From: an uncultured Synechococcaceae cyanobacterium
GTDB taxonomy: Bacteria; Cyanobacteriota; Cyanobacteriia; PCC-6307; Cyanobiaceae
Assembly: GCA_902578445.1 (NCBI GenBank)
Contig: CACHDC010000006.1
Span: forward strand, 1-52,313
Length of the DNA stretch: 52,313 nucleotides
Direction of reading: 5' to 3'
The translations under genes were made by a program, and so were the position numbers. Below the pieces are notes generated by a model. The model was given only the letters and a program-made list of their open reading frames with translations. It made no database searches and had not been told where the DNA came from. Shown here in pieces: positions 7,611 to 14,869 of this stretch (its first letter is position 1; every line of letters begins with the position of its first letter).

Positions 7611-7909
7611 TGATGGAATTATCTACCACTTCACCTACTACAGTCTTAGAACCAAAGACTGCAAAACAAAAATATCCAGAAGCAAGAGTGATAGTTCTGG
7701 ATGATAACTTTAATACTTTTCAACATGTAGCAAAATCCCTTTTGTCAATAATTCCAGGAATGAGTGAAAAGAGATCATGGGATCTAGCCATTAAAGTAGA
7801 CAAGTCAGGTTCCGCAGAAGTATGGAGGGGTAATTTTGAACAGGCTGAATTTTATCACGAGCAACTAGTCAGTAAAGGTTTAACTATGGCTCCAATTGAA
7901 AGAACTTAA
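7610..7909 (+). CDS. ClpS-like N-degron adaptor, 99 aa
   Basis: The family signature is clear: ARVIVLDDNFNTFQHVAKSLL, then IPGMSEKRSWDLAIKVD, and the end AEFYHEQLVSKGLTMAPIE, as in cyanobacterial ClpS. Such proteins bind N-terminal degrons and deliver substrates to ClpC/ClpP in the cytosol. An N-terminal extension of about 20 residues precedes the core. Being inside a mobile island rather than near clpA/clpC, it is probably an accessory paralogue that could redirect host proteolysis (inference). Confidence 0.85.
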   Translation: MMELSTTSPTTVLEPKTAKQKYPEARVIVLDDNFNTFQHVAKSLLSIIPGMSEKRSWDLAIKVDKSGSAEVWRGNFEQAEFYHEQLVSKGLTMAPIERT

Positions 7910-8040
7910 AATTTAATTGAGAGTAATGTAAGAATTTACTTTAGTAAATTAAGCAAAGACAAATAAAAAGTTAAATTTCTGGGGTTTGTTGTAAAAGCAT
8001 TTTATAAATTGAATCGAAATTAAATATTTGGAGAAGATGT

Positions 8041-8214
8041 ATGGAAACTAAAAAAGCGATAAAAGTTGAACCATTGAATTTTTACTCAAATGATATGACT
8101 CTAACTAAAGATCAGCTAGTTCATAATCACTTGAAGTTGACATATCAAAAAAACTTAGTTTCTGATCTAGATCAAAAACATAAAACATGGGCTAAAGAAG
8201 ATGCAGCGAGTTAA
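8041..8214 (+). CDS. Hypothetical small protein, 57 aa
   Basis: Begins METKKAIKVEPLNF; the C-terminus QKHKTWAKEDAAS is matched by the decayed copy at 10970-11061 (KKHQTWVKKDAKS). Charged and soluble, no domain recognised. The repeated C-terminus supports it as a real gene family. Confidence 0.6.
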   Translation: METKKAIKVEPLNFYSNDMTLTKDQLVHNHLKLTYQKNLVSDLDQKHKTWAKEDAAS

Positions 8215-8330
8215 TTTTACTTGTGATGAGAGTGTTTTAATATATTTAATTTCTAAAAATTAATGGTTTACTTTTTGATGATTTATATTAACTAAGTATA
8301 TTTTTATTTTAAAAAGAAGGGTTAGATATT

Positions 8331-8828
8331 TTGAATAAGATTTTTGCTTTTATATTAATTCTAATATTACCTGCATATGCTTACGCTGGCTTTCCTGAAG
8401 GTGAGAAGGGTTACGATTTAAATAAAATAGAAAAGTCATTTAAACTTCCATGTAGTGAAATTGGAAATGATCAATGTCTTGCAAGAGTAGTAGCTATGGG
8501 AGGTTGTATTTATAGTTTTGAGATTAACAAAGGGAAAGAAAATGAAGACGCCTTAAAAAAATCAGATGAAGTTTTAATTGCTCTTTTAGATGGAAACAGT
8601 TTGGATATAAATAATATGTTTGAAAATGATGGATCAATTAAAAATGATATTAGATCTGAAGTAATTAGCAGAATAAATTCTTGTCGTGAAGCTACTAAAA
8701 AAGCAATACCTAATTTAGTTAAGTTACCTGAAGGGATGGAAATGACCGAAGAGAGACTTGAAAGTTTGACTAATACTTATCCTCAGTACTATCTATACAT
8801 GTTTGAACAAATGAGAAATGGCAAATAA
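8331..8828 (+). CDS. Secreted hypothetical protein, 165 aa
   Basis: TTG start. N-terminal signal peptide with hydrophobic core IFAFILILILPAYAYA and a likely cleavage site AYA-G. The mature part has four Cys (CSEIGNDQC, GGC, SCREATKK) that could form disulfides in the periplasm or lumen. No known family recognised. Confidence 0.65.
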   Translation: MNKIFAFILILILPAYAYAGFPEGEKGYDLNKIEKSFKLPCSEIGNDQCLARVVAMGGCIYSFEINKGKENEDALKKSDEVLIALLDGNSLDINNMFENDGSIKNDIRSEVISRINSCREATKKAIPNLVKLPEGMEMTEERLESLTNTYPQYYLYMFEQMRNGK

Positions 8829-8936
8829 TTATTTCTTATTCTTAAATATTATTTTATACATATATGTAACAGAAATGTATAGACCTAATGTAAATATAAG
8901 CATATATAACCAATTTCTTTACATTAATTAATATTA

Positions 8937-8955
8937 ATGTTACATTAGTTTACAT
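8937..8955 (+). promoter_or_regulatory. hli upstream element ATGTTACATTAGTTTAC
   Basis: Located 19-37 bp before the first hli ATG. Near-identical elements precede the hli clusters at 11241, 20098 and 43278 (core TGTTAC-x-TT-x-GTTAAC). Probably a shared promoter or regulator site. Confidence 0.55.
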
Positions 8956-8973
8956 AAATCACCCTTTATAAAA

Positions 8974-9081
8974 ATGACTCCTGAAGCAGAAAGATTTAAC
9001 GGTTGGGCAGCAATGCTCGGTTTCGTTGCAGCTGTTGGCGCATACGTAACAACTGGTCAAATTATTCCTGGTTGGTTCTAA
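8974..9081 (+). CDS. hli: High-light-inducible protein, 35 aa
   Basis: A minimal Hlip: one chlorophyll-binding-type helix with AERFNGWAAMLGFVAAVGAYVTTGQIIPG. The usual E-x-x-N-G-R is here E-R-F-N-G-W. Hlips are single-helix thylakoid relatives of LHC proteins that protect photosystem II and chlorophyll biosynthesis under stress. Its stop overlaps the next ATG. Confidence 0.85.
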   Translation: MTPEAERFNGWAAMLGFVAAVGAYVTTGQIIPGWF

Positions 9082-9215
9082 TGACAAACACAAAAACAGT
9101 TGAGAAGGAAAAGGTTATAGCTGAGAAGCTTAACGGCAGATTTGCAATGATGGGCTTTATTGCTCTTATTGGCGCTTATCTAACAACAGGACAAATTATT
9201 CCAGGCTTTGTGTAA
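9081..9215 (+). CDS. hli: High-light-inducible protein, 44 aa
   Basis: Carries the Hlip motif EKLNGRFAMMGFIALIGAYLTTGQIIPGFV with the conserved Glu/Asn/Arg chlorophyll ligands. Translationally coupled on both sides (TAATG). The N-terminal TKTVEKEKVIAEKL recurs in the hlips at 11241, 19484, 20307 and 43484. Confidence 0.9.
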   Translation: MTNTKTVEKEKVIAEKLNGRFAMMGFIALIGAYLTTGQIIPGFV

Positions 9216-9397
9216 TGCTCGAGGCAGGAATTAATACTTGGATTAACACTATACTTTTTCCTTTTATGCCAGTCATAACAGTATTTCTTGTTAGTGGATT
9301 AATGTTGAGTGATTTGCCATGGAATGATGATGATGACGATGATGATGGCGGCGGATTAATTTCCCCGGCGTATAACTATGTTCCCCAAGGGGCTTAG
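9215..9397 (+). CDS. Membrane peptide with poly-Asp tail, 60 aa
   Basis: One hydrophobic helix (about residues 11-32), then seven consecutive Asp and a Gly-rich end. Coupled to the hli gene by TAATG. Two other peptides with a membrane helix and an acidic run are at 19746-19883 and 26432-26578. Function unknown; the acidic run could bind cations. Confidence 0.6.
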   Translation: MLEAGINTWINTILFPFMPVITVFLVSGLMLSDLPWNDDDDDDDGGGLISPAYNYVPQGA

Positions 9398-9412
9398 AGG
9401 ACATGTATCAAA

Positions 9413-9526
9413 ATGATTTTCATCTCATCTTTATTTAACTCAGTTCCTTCAAGTGCTAAAGACCTTTTAGAGTTTGGTTTCTTTCTTACTGTGGGTATTA
9501 CAGCAGGAAAAGTAGGACTCTTATGA
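9413..9526 (+). CDS. Micropeptide, 37 aa
   Basis: Begins MIFISSLFNSVPSSAKDLL; partly hydrophobic. Its stop overlaps the next ATG (ATGA), consistent with the hli-linked operon. Not recognised. Confidence 0.4.
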   Translation: MIFISSLFNSVPSSAKDLLEFGFFLTVGITAGKVGLL

Positions 9527-9609
9527 AAACATATCTAATTGCCATATCACTATTTGGCATTGCAGTAATTACTACTGCGATAGCACCAAGTATTGCTTAC
9601 GCACTATAA
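9523..9609 (+). CDS. Membrane or exported micropeptide, 28 aa
   Basis: Almost entirely one hydrophobic helix (YLIAISLFGIAVITTAIAPS) ending AYAL, which could be a membrane anchor or a bare signal sequence. Overlaps the preceding gene by 4 bp. Confidence 0.4.
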   Translation: MKTYLIAISLFGIAVITTAIAPSIAYAL

Positions 9610-9644
9610 AAATTTAATAACTCTTATTAACGAACAATTAAAAA

Positions 9645-9773
9645 ATGGAAAACTCAAAACCAACTTATTGGCAAAATGCCGAGAGAACCAATGGAAGAAT
9701 GGCAATGATGGGTTTATTCGCATTGGTTGTAAACTACGGTCTTTTTGGCTGGATCATCCCAGGTATTTTTTAA
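9645..9773 (+). CDS. hli: High-light-inducible protein, 42 aa
   Basis: Begins MENSKPTYWQNAERTNGRMA, with the Hlip ligand motif AERTNGR and end GWIIPGIF. All but a single residue match the product of 43780-43908. The next gene starts 2 bp after the stop. Confidence 0.9.
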   Translation: MENSKPTYWQNAERTNGRMAMMGLFALVVNYGLFGWIIPGIF

Positions 9774-9774
9774 A

Positions 9775-9870
9775 ATGAATATAGATATTTTCTTAATCTC
9801 TTTTTTTACATATCTATTAGTGCCAGTGGTAATGGTTGCTAAGGGTAGAAAAAAAAAGGGGGCATTTTAA
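9775..9870 (+). CDS. Membrane micropeptide, 31 aa
   Basis: MNIDIFLISFFTYLLVPVVM then a basic tail. Nearly identical to the 29-aa peptide at 20804-20893, also placed after hli genes. A recurrent hli-linked single-helix peptide; function unknown. Confidence 0.65.
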   Translation: MNIDIFLISFFTYLLVPVVMVAKGRKKKGAF

Positions 9871-9871
9871 A

Positions 9872-10048
9872 ATGTCTTATTTCGCAAAAAATAATTATAT
9901 AAAATATGACGAATGGTTTGATGAGAATATTTCTCCACTTGATTTAAAATTTTATTACGAAGAAAAACGATTCTCAAATACTCTTCATGAAAAATTTTAT
10001 TTATTGTCAACCTCAAAAATATTCATTGGGGGTTCTGAAAAAAAATGA
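9872..10048 (+). CDS. Hypothetical small protein, 58 aa
   Basis: Starts ATG 1 bp after the preceding stop; begins MSYFAKNNYIKYDEWFDENI. Rich in aromatic residues, soluble, no domain recognised. Confidence 0.45.
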   Translation: MSYFAKNNYIKYDEWFDENISPLDLKFYYEEKRFSNTLHEKFYLLSTSKIFIGGSEKK

Positions 10049-10125
10049 TTAATATAAAATATTTTTTTTAATTACTGCTCCTAATAATAATTAAAGAAAA
10101 ATAAGGTAAGTGATTATTTTATCAA

Positions 10126-10149
10126 CAAAAAAGGACGTAAGATACGTCC
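10126..10149 (-). terminator. Hairpin terminator, minus strand
   Basis: Perfect 7-bp stem GGACGTA/TACGTCC, loop 3 nt, with A6 on its plus-strand left side, so it terminates minus-strand transcripts such as one from 10734-10853. Confidence 0.55.
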
Positions 10150-10161
10150 GATTAAAAGCTT

Positions 10162-10314
10162 GATAATCCCCATCACCCAGCCTTTTTAAAATAATAGCAC
10201 TACATATGGTGTTTGTATGTAATAAATTTTACCTATTGATGGGGTTGTAAGTTTTCATTTATTTTGTCATGATAGAAATCCCCATCACCTAGGCTCGCAA
10301 GAGTCTTTTTTTTT
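10162..10314 (+). ncRNA. Candidate small RNA, copy 1
   Basis: About 150 nt conserved with an inverted copy at 27902-28055 while neighbouring sequence is not. It contains CCCCATCACC twice (10168, 10280) and GATGGGG (10238) between them, which could pair with either. It ends in a stem AGGCTC/GAGTCT (one G-U pair) followed by nine T. Several short stretches such as CACTACATATGGTGTTTGTA are unchanged. No reading frame is shared. Not matched to a named Yfr RNA. Confidence 0.65.
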
Positions 10315-10440
10315 GCTTGTAATAACAAATAAGTGAAGGATTGAAAAAACAACAAAAGAAACATATAACAGTCTCTCTAGATACACAATAATTCCATCAC
10401 AAAGTATTAGTATGCCTTTACTGAAGTTAAGGTATTTAAT

Positions 10441-10695
10441 ATGTCACTAAAAAATCAAACTAATGGTATTTATCCATGGGATTATCAAATAGGAGATGAT
10501 CATTTCCAATTTGAGCCTTGGATTCTAAAGAAAGGAAAGGAATATGTAACTATTGAGAAAAACATAGATAACAAAGGATTTTTTTATTTACAAAAGAATG
10601 AAGAAAAACGTCTTTCTCTTAACGCTTTACAAACAAAATCTACATTTAACCAATTAATGAATTTTGGATATAAGCTACGAAAAAGTAAGTTCTAA
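10441..10695 (+). CDS. Hypothetical protein, 84 aa
   Basis: Begins MSLKNQTNGIYPWDYQIGDDHF; a beta-rich, soluble, aromatic small protein with a Lys-rich C-terminus. No family recognised. It follows the small RNA by 126 bp but is separated by that RNA's terminator. Confidence 0.5.
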   Translation: MSLKNQTNGIYPWDYQIGDDHFQFEPWILKKGKEYVTIEKNIDNKGFFYLQKNEEKRLSLNALQTKSTFNQLMNFGYKLRKSKF

Positions 10696-10733
10696 TTTTC
10701 TAAACTACATTTTATTGAGATATAACTTGGATT

Positions 10734-10853
10734 TTAGATTATTAATAAGAATCGGAGTCCTAACGGTAACCACAGACATAGAAGCATCAATAGTAAAAGT
10801 GTAATAGCATGCACATCTGGAATGTAATGCTCTTTAAAAACTTTAGCCTTCAT
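10734..10853 (-). CDS. Single-helix membrane peptide, 39 aa
   Basis: MKAKVFKEHYIPDVHAITLLLL and on: a basic start then one long Leu-rich helix to the C-terminus. Not recognised; lone gene. Confidence 0.4.
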   Translation of the reverse strand: MKAKVFKEHYIPDVHAITLLLLMLLCLWLPLGLRFLLII

Positions 10854-10969
10854 GATCTATCTAGCTTTCTTTAATTTTATCTCTCTTCTAATTAGTAAAG
10901 CTATAACAACTACACACATATTCATTAGAAATACGTCTAATGGCATTAAATAAAAATGTATTTAATTAA

Positions 10970-11061
10970 TTGATAGCAAGAATGCTAGTCTGCAAATATT
11001 AAGATTTACTGATAGAGAGAAAAAACATCAAACATGGGTGAAAAAAGATGCAAAAAGTTAA
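10970..11061 (+). pseudogene. Decayed copy of the 8041-8214 gene
   Basis: A frame without a start codon ends DREKKHQTWVKKDAKS, matching the C-terminus DLDQKHKTWAKEDAAS of the product of 8041-8214. The N-terminal part is gone. Otherwise 10854-11203 holds no gene I can support. Confidence 0.5.
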
Positions 11062-11203
11062 TTATTTGTTGAAAGAAATTAAATTTTAGAAAGGGTAACT
11101 AAATAAAGAATATTGATGAATTTGACTCATAACTGTGACAGTTTATTTTAATTTATTTAAAATCTAAGATAAATAGTAATATTACTTTACAGTAAGTAAT
11201 ATA

Positions 11204-11220
11204 AATGTTACATTTGTATA
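11204..11220 (+). promoter_or_regulatory. hli upstream element
   Basis: AATGTTACATTTGTATA, 20-37 bp before the hli ATG, is the same type of element as at 8937, 20061 and 43247. Confidence 0.5.
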
Positions 11221-11240
11221 TGTAGGATTCCATTCTTCTT

Positions 11241-11396
11241 ATGAACTCAAAAAAAGTTAAAGTTCTCGAAACAAAAACAGTTGAGAAGGAAAAAGTTGTT
11301 GCTGAAAATCTCAATGGCAGATTTGCCATGATTGGCTTCATAGCTGCTATTGGTGCTTACTTAACAACAGGTCAAATTATTCCTGGGTTCGTCTAA
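11241..11396 (+). CDS. hli: High-light-inducible protein, 51 aa
   Basis: N-terminus MNSKKVKVLETKTVEKEKVV, then the Hlip helix AENLNGRFAMIGFIAAIGAY and TTGQIIPGFV. Next gene begins directly at the stop (TAAATG). Confidence 0.9.
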   Translation: MNSKKVKVLETKTVEKEKVVAENLNGRFAMIGFIAAIGAYLTTGQIIPGFV

Positions 11397-11507
11397 ATGG
11401 ACTTTATTTCTAAACGCCAAGGATATGTTCCTTTTAAGGTAGTTCCTTACATTTTCTTTATTTCTGTAATTTTAAGTATCACTACAGCAACAGAAGTGTT
11501 CGTATGA
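11397..11507 (+). CDS. hli-linked membrane micropeptide, 36 aa
   Basis: MDFISKRQGYVPFKVVPYIF then a hydrophobic helix. Its paralogue at 19376-19483 is also directly downstream of an hli gene, so hli plus this peptide is a two-gene unit. Function unknown; a partner of the Hlip is a reasonable guess. Confidence 0.7.
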   Translation: MDFISKRQGYVPFKVVPYIFFISVILSITTATEVFV

Positions 11508-11575
11508 ATTTTCAACAAACATATTCATGAGAGCTTGCTTCTAGAAATATAATCGAGCTTTTTTTTCTTTCTGTG

Positions 11576-11656
11576 ATGAGTGTGTTCATAAAAAAGTTTA
11601 GATTGACTATCAATCAAAAAAAGTTAGAACGAGAATTATTAGCTATTAATAAATAA
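11576..11656 (+). CDS. Micropeptide, 26 aa
   Basis: MSVFIKKFRLTINQKKLERE; very basic. Its stop is adjacent to the next ATG. Contains a variant of the dispersed TTTAGATCGACTGTCAA DNA motif as coding sequence (KFRLTIN). Weak support. Confidence 0.3.
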   Translation: MSVFIKKFRLTINQKKLERELLAINK

Positions 11657-11824
11657 ATGATACTAATGAAGCTAAAAATCAATATAAATTTTATAGAAAA
11701 ATATTTAGCTTATTTAATAAACGATATTGAATATAAGCGGATTACAAAAAAATTAAAAAAATATGATTTATTGGCGGACGTTGACGATCAAAGATTTCAT
11801 CATTTTAGATCGACTGTTAATTAA
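11657..11824 (+). CDS. Hypothetical small protein, 55 aa
   Basis: Begins MILMKLKININFIEKYLAYL; basic and helical. It ends HHFRSTVN, where FRSTVN is encoded by a copy of the dispersed TTTTAGATCGACTGTTAA motif. Not recognised. Confidence 0.4.
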   Translation: MILMKLKININFIEKYLAYLINDIEYKRITKKLKKYDLLADVDDQRFHHFRSTVN

Positions 11825-11907
11825 TTATTTCCCTTAATAACAACTTAATATAAGTAATTATCAAATTAAATTTATGCTTAAATATTTCAGTTCTCATTAA
11901 CTTACAA

Positions 11908-12081
11908 ATGTATTATTCAGAAACTAAAGTGATAATGGGTGGTCTAGCCCATGTTCCAATATTAATCTTCATAGTAAATTTTATTAAAGGAAAGTTTGAA
12001 TCTATAGCATCAAAAGTAGTTGAAGTTAAAGCGGAAGAGCCAAAGGTAAAATTAGTTGAAGTTAAAGAAGAAGCAGAATAA
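11908..12081 (+). CDS. Small membrane-anchored protein, 57 aa
   Basis: A hydrophobic segment (VIMGGLAHVPILIFIVNFI) followed by a tail with a repeated VEVK/LVEVK pattern rich in Glu and Lys. Not recognised. Confidence 0.5.
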   Translation: MYYSETKVIMGGLAHVPILIFIVNFIKGKFESIASKVVEVKAEEPKVKLVEVKEEAE

Positions 12082-12185
12082 CAGGAAGAAATAATTAAGA
12101 AAGAGGTTTTAATCCCTCTACGTTAGATCGACTTTAAATCAATTAAAAGTGCGAATAAAGTGTGAATAGAAAAATTTTTTTTAAA

Positions 12186-12329
12186 TTACCTTTTATAGAT
12201 AAATTTTTGTATGTCTTCGAATAGATTAGATTTTGATTTAAAAAATCCATTACTTTTTAAATAAGATTTTCCTTTTTCTATATTTTCAATTCTTTTTTTA
12301 TAAGAATTTTCATCTAAATTTTTTTGCAC
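12186..12329 (-). CDS. Small helical protein, about 47 aa
   Basis: GTG start assumed. The stretch YLKSNGFFKSKSNLFEDI matches the product of 45305-45466 (YLKTNGFSRSTKHLLEDI), supporting a real two-member family. Function unknown. Confidence 0.5.
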   Translation of the reverse strand: MQKNLDENSYKKRIENIEKGKSYLKSNGFFKSKSNLFEDIQKFIYKR

Positions 12330-12352
12330 AAAAAAATAGTCGGAGTCTTATT

Positions 12353-12460
12353 ATGAATAATACTCACAAAAAAGCGGTTACCTTAAATACAAAATTTAAA
12401 TTCTTTTTTGAATTGCTTCTTATTCAAACTAAAGATCTAATAAAAAAGTTTCTTTCTTAA
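12353..12460 (+). CDS. Micropeptide, 35 aa
   Basis: MNNTHKKAVTLNTKFKFFFE; basic, mildly hydrophobic helix. Not recognised and possibly spurious. Confidence 0.3.
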   Translation: MNNTHKKAVTLNTKFKFFFELLLIQTKDLIKKFLS

Positions 12461-12593
12461 ATTTTGAAAATTATTGATAAAAAATAAATTAAAAATAAAA
12501 TTCTTAGAAAAAATGTAATTTAGGTAGGAAACACTACATCAATTACCTATTAGGAATAATTAACTTGTAAATATAAATCTATCTCGCATAATT

Positions 12594-12722
12594 ATGGAAT
12601 TCTTTAAAAAATTCATGACTGAGAAAGCTGAAAAGCTTAACGGTAAAGCTGCAATGCTTGGAATGTTTGCTCTAATAGGGGCTTACTATTTTACAGGTCA
12701 AATTGTTCCAGGTATTTTCTAA
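12594..12722 (+). CDS. hli: High-light-inducible protein, 42 aa
   Basis: MEFFKKFMTEKAEKLNGKAA and on, the Hlip type with K in place of R in NG(R/K), ending FTGQIVPGIF. Paralogue at 42846-42974. Followed by its own terminator, so a monocistronic unit. Confidence 0.9.
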   Translation: MEFFKKFMTEKAEKLNGKAAMLGMFALIGAYYFTGQIVPGIF

Positions 12723-12743
12723 CGAAAAGCTTATTAAGACTTT

Positions 12744-12774
12744 GGGGGGGTTGGTAATTTTCAGCCCCTTTTTT
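12744..12774 (+). terminator. Terminator after hli gene
   Basis: GGGG...CCCC stem with a loop of about 14 nt and six T, 21 bp after the hli stop. Confidence 0.6.
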
Positions 12775-12783
12775 ATTTAATGA

Positions 12784-12921
12784 CTAAGAATCTCTTGATA
12801 ACTTGTTTTTCATATCTTCAATATTCTTGATTAATTTGTCTATCCATTCTGTATTGTCATCTTGTTTTAGATATGTAATTTTTGGTTGATTAATTTCAAG
12901 TGTTTCGAAATCTCCACTCAT
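12784..12921 (-). CDS. WLD-x-LINQ family micropeptide, 45 aa
   Basis: MSGDFETLEINQPKITYLKQ and on; almost the same as the product of 29290-29433. Shine-Dalgarno AAAGGAG precedes the ATG. Charged, helical; function unknown. Confidence 0.7.
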   Translation of the reverse strand: MSGDFETLEINQPKITYLKQDDNTEWIDKLIKNIEDMKNKLSRDS

Positions 12922-12971
12922 AAATTCTCCTTTGTATATTTGTTTAGCTACATCTTTGTTCTAATTGATTT

Positions 12972-13024
12972 GACTAAAATACTGCGTATCTAATGTGTGC
13001 GGTTTGAGGAACATTTAGGTACGG
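12972..13024 (-). promoter_or_regulatory. Conserved upstream element (partial)
   Basis: GACTAAAA, then GTGCGGTTTGAGG, then TACGG: the same blocks as upstream of 6511-6696 and 26826-27011, here 50-100 bp before the micropeptide start on the minus strand. Confidence 0.45.
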
Positions 13025-13148
13025 AAAGAGGTATGTTTTTTTAGTCATTTAAATCTATGGCTGACCTAAATTAGAAATATGGTTGTCATGAGTCGGTTGC
13101 ATTGCTACAACTGAAATCAACCATGAACTTTAAATTGCATTTAATAAA

Positions 13149-13331
13149 ATGACTTACTACAGTTGCTTTGATCAAAAAGGAAACATAATTGCTCGCTGTC
13201 AGACTAAAGAAGATATAGATGTTCTTAAGAAAATGGGCAGACCAATAATGGAAATAAAAGAAATGAAAAAAGAGGAATCAGTTGTTTGTTCTTTAACTGG
13301 TAGTCCATCCGATTACAATGAAGATTATTAA
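13149..13331 (+). CDS. Hypothetical protein, 60 aa
   Basis: MTYYSCFDQKGNIIARCQTK and on; a compact soluble small domain with three Cys. Looks like a genuine small protein by composition. Followed by a membrane peptide 4 bp later. Confidence 0.55.
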   Translation: MTYYSCFDQKGNIIARCQTKEDIDVLKKMGRPIMEIKEMKKEESVVCSLTGSPSDYNEDY

Positions 13332-13335
13332 AAGT

Positions 13336-13467
13336 ATGACTCAAAGATCACTTCAATTAAATCAACATGGAAGATCATTAGTTCTTTTGTTGGTTGCATT
13401 GAATAGCATTTGTACTTTCTTTTTTACTTTTGAAAAAGCATTAAATGATCGCGAAAGAGCGAGATAA
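13336..13467 (+). CDS. Single-helix membrane peptide, 43 aa
   Basis: MTQRSLQLNQHGRSLVLLLV and on, with one membrane helix and a charged end DRERAR. Likely cotranscribed with the upstream gene. Not recognised. Confidence 0.5.
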   Translation: MTQRSLQLNQHGRSLVLLLVALNSICTFFFTFEKALNDRERAR

Positions 13468-13519
13468 AAATATTTAATTATTTGTGGATTAAAAGTAAAT
13501 AAATAAAATTTAAGACATA

Positions 13520-13547
13520 AAAAAAGACCCTTTTACAGGTCTTTTTT
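13520..13547. terminator. Bidirectional terminator
   Basis: AAGACC/GGTCTT stem, A tract on the left and T tract on the right, closing the 13149-13467 operon. Confidence 0.65.
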
Positions 13548-13567
13548 AAATGGTGACGACAGAAAGG

Positions 13568-13897
13568 AGATCTATTTAATAATCAGATTAAGAATTTTCT
13601 TAGAAATTAGTTTTGAATGTAAAAGTGATTACTCACTTCTTCATGCTTTACAAACGACTTTATTTTTAAGATAGTTCAGAATTAATCCCGAAAGTTTAAT
13701 TTCTGATCACTTAACTTTCTTTCCGTAAAGGTTAGATAAGTTAATTTACCTTGGTGTTGCAGACCATGGATTAGTGAAGATCTAGTTGGTCAACCTTGGT
13801 CGAGTCGATCACCAGAACTGTCGTACAATTAAATTAATCGGTTTCAAATATTTTGCATGAATCCTTAAGATTGATTTAATCATGATTAATTAAATCT
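13568..13897. other. Gene-free stretch
   Basis: No supportable gene on either strand. Somewhat higher GC than its surroundings near 13760-13830, with TTGGTCAACCTTGGTCGAG and other partial repeats, which may be a decayed RNA or gene. Confidence 0.3.
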
Positions 13898-14011
13898 TTA
13901 ATCGTCAGACCACATCATCTCGTAGCTATCGAATTTAGTTTTTAACTTTGCTGCTTTATGGATTAAAGCCACCGCTTCTTTTCTTCCAAACTTGGAGTAT
14001 AAGGTCTTCAT
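13898..14011 (-). CDS. GRKEA family micropeptide, 37 aa
   Basis: MKTLYSKFGRKEAVALIHKA and on to KLKTKFDSYEMM. Shares GRKEA...KLKTK.D.YEMM with 41194-41331 and GRKE with 33433-33567. Small helical hairpin, function unknown. Divergent from the conserved element at 14096-14152. Confidence 0.6.
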   Translation of the reverse strand: MKTLYSKFGRKEAVALIHKAAKLKTKFDSYEMMWSDD

Positions 14012-14095
14012 ATTTCTTTACGATTTTCTTTTTCATAGTTTAGATTAAATGAAGACCGTTTTTAAATCTATCAGGAGTAGGAGATCTACTGCTTG

Positions 14096-14152
14096 AGATA
14101 AGGAATCAACGGTAAAACCTCAGAGTAAACAAATTGGAACGGGTTCACTCGT
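14096..14152 (+). ncRNA. Conserved 57-nt element, copy 1
   Basis: AGATAAGGAATCAACGGTAA, then AAACCTCAGAGT, then GGAACGGGTTCACTCGT matches 41076-41133 (minus) with few changes, including a 1-nt indel that breaks any shared reading frame. The end (ACGGGT/ACTCGT) can form a hairpin. In both places it is divergent from a GRKEA gene. Candidate RNA or regulatory leader. Confidence 0.4.
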
Positions 14153-14463
14153 AGGATTTAGTTATAAACGATCAAATTGATTTTTGTAAGTATTTATTAC
14201 TACATTGTTTTTAAATAAAGACGGAATATTTGTCAACCCGAATTTTTTTCTGGTCAAAGAAAATTCCCTGATTTTGCTACATGTGTAATATTGGTATTCT
14301 TAAAATCACTTGATATATCTGTTAATTTTAAACTGTATATGTTTTAGACGTGTAACATCGAAAAACTGTTAAAGGTGGTTAACAAGCCGTGTAACATCAG
14401 AAGTTAAACCCATTGCTATCTATGATTTATGAGGACAATAAATGTGTAGATATATGAGGTCTT

Positions 14464-14601
14464 ATGAAACTCATTACTCCTTTCACAATCCTTAATCAAA
14501 ACTTCCACGAAATGGATTTGATTAGAGAAGCAATGAACAAGAGAAGATTAGCAACTGAAAGATTGCATGAAGACTATAGAAAAATGTATATAAACCATTA
14601 A
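14464..14601 (+). CDS. Hypothetical small protein, 45 aa
   Basis: MKLITPFTILNQNFHEMDLI and on; a charged helix with many Arg. Not recognised. The 300 bp before it (14153-14463) contain no other gene. Confidence 0.45.
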   Translation: MKLITPFTILNQNFHEMDLIREAMNKRRLATERLHEDYRKMYINH

Positions 14602-14622
14602 TTTGCTTATTAACCTTTAATA

Positions 14623-14736
14623 ATGGATTCTTTTACAGAGCTTTGGAATAATCAACCAAATACATTTGTTGGGGTAGGTTTAGCAGTATTAGTATTGTTT
14701 GGAATATATATAAAATTACTCGATATATATAAATAG
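14623..14736 (+). CDS. Single-helix membrane peptide, 37 aa
   Basis: MDSFTELWNNQPNTFVGVGL then a hydrophobic helix and a short tail. The acidic N-terminus and single span resemble small photosystem or Hlip-linked peptides, but no family is assigned. Confidence 0.45.
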   Translation: MDSFTELWNNQPNTFVGVGLAVLVLFGIYIKLLDIYK

Positions 14737-14823
14737 TCATTTTATTTGTAGCTCCTCCGCTTCCCTCAATATTTGATTCTTTAAAAAAACCAGCGCATCT
14801 AGTTTTTCTTCCTTAAATAACAT
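14737..14823 (-). CDS. Short paralogue of the 656-898 product, 28 aa
   Basis: MLFKEEKLDALVFLKNQILR and on, matching the C-terminus of the protein encoded at 656-898. The N-terminal half is absent, replaced by a leader with the TTGACAGTCGATCTAAAATA motif. Confidence 0.45.
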   Translation of the reverse strand: MLFKEEKLDALVFLKNQILREAEELQIK

Positions 14824-14835
14824 CCTAAAAGAACC

Positions 14836-14867
14836 TAATTGCCCCTTATTTTAGATCGACTGTCAAT
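14836..14867 (-). promoter_or_regulatory. Upstream element TTGACAGTCGATCTAAAATA
   Basis: On the minus strand this precedes the 28-aa peptide. The segment through GGGGCAATTAG is matched at 19077-19103 before a different gene, so a whole leader seems to have been copied. TTGACA to TAAAAT is only 7 bp, too short for a standard sigma-70 pair. Confidence 0.45.
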
Positions 14868-14869
14868 AA

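Noticed and set aside
9003-9080. N-terminal extension of the 44-aa hli
   Set aside because: It is the upstream hli gene read in another frame; ATG at 9081 gives the standard Hlip.
14849-14867. Standard sigma-70 promoter in the TTGACA...TAAAAT motif
   Set aside because: Spacing between the two hexamers is only 7 bp, far from the usual 16-18 bp.
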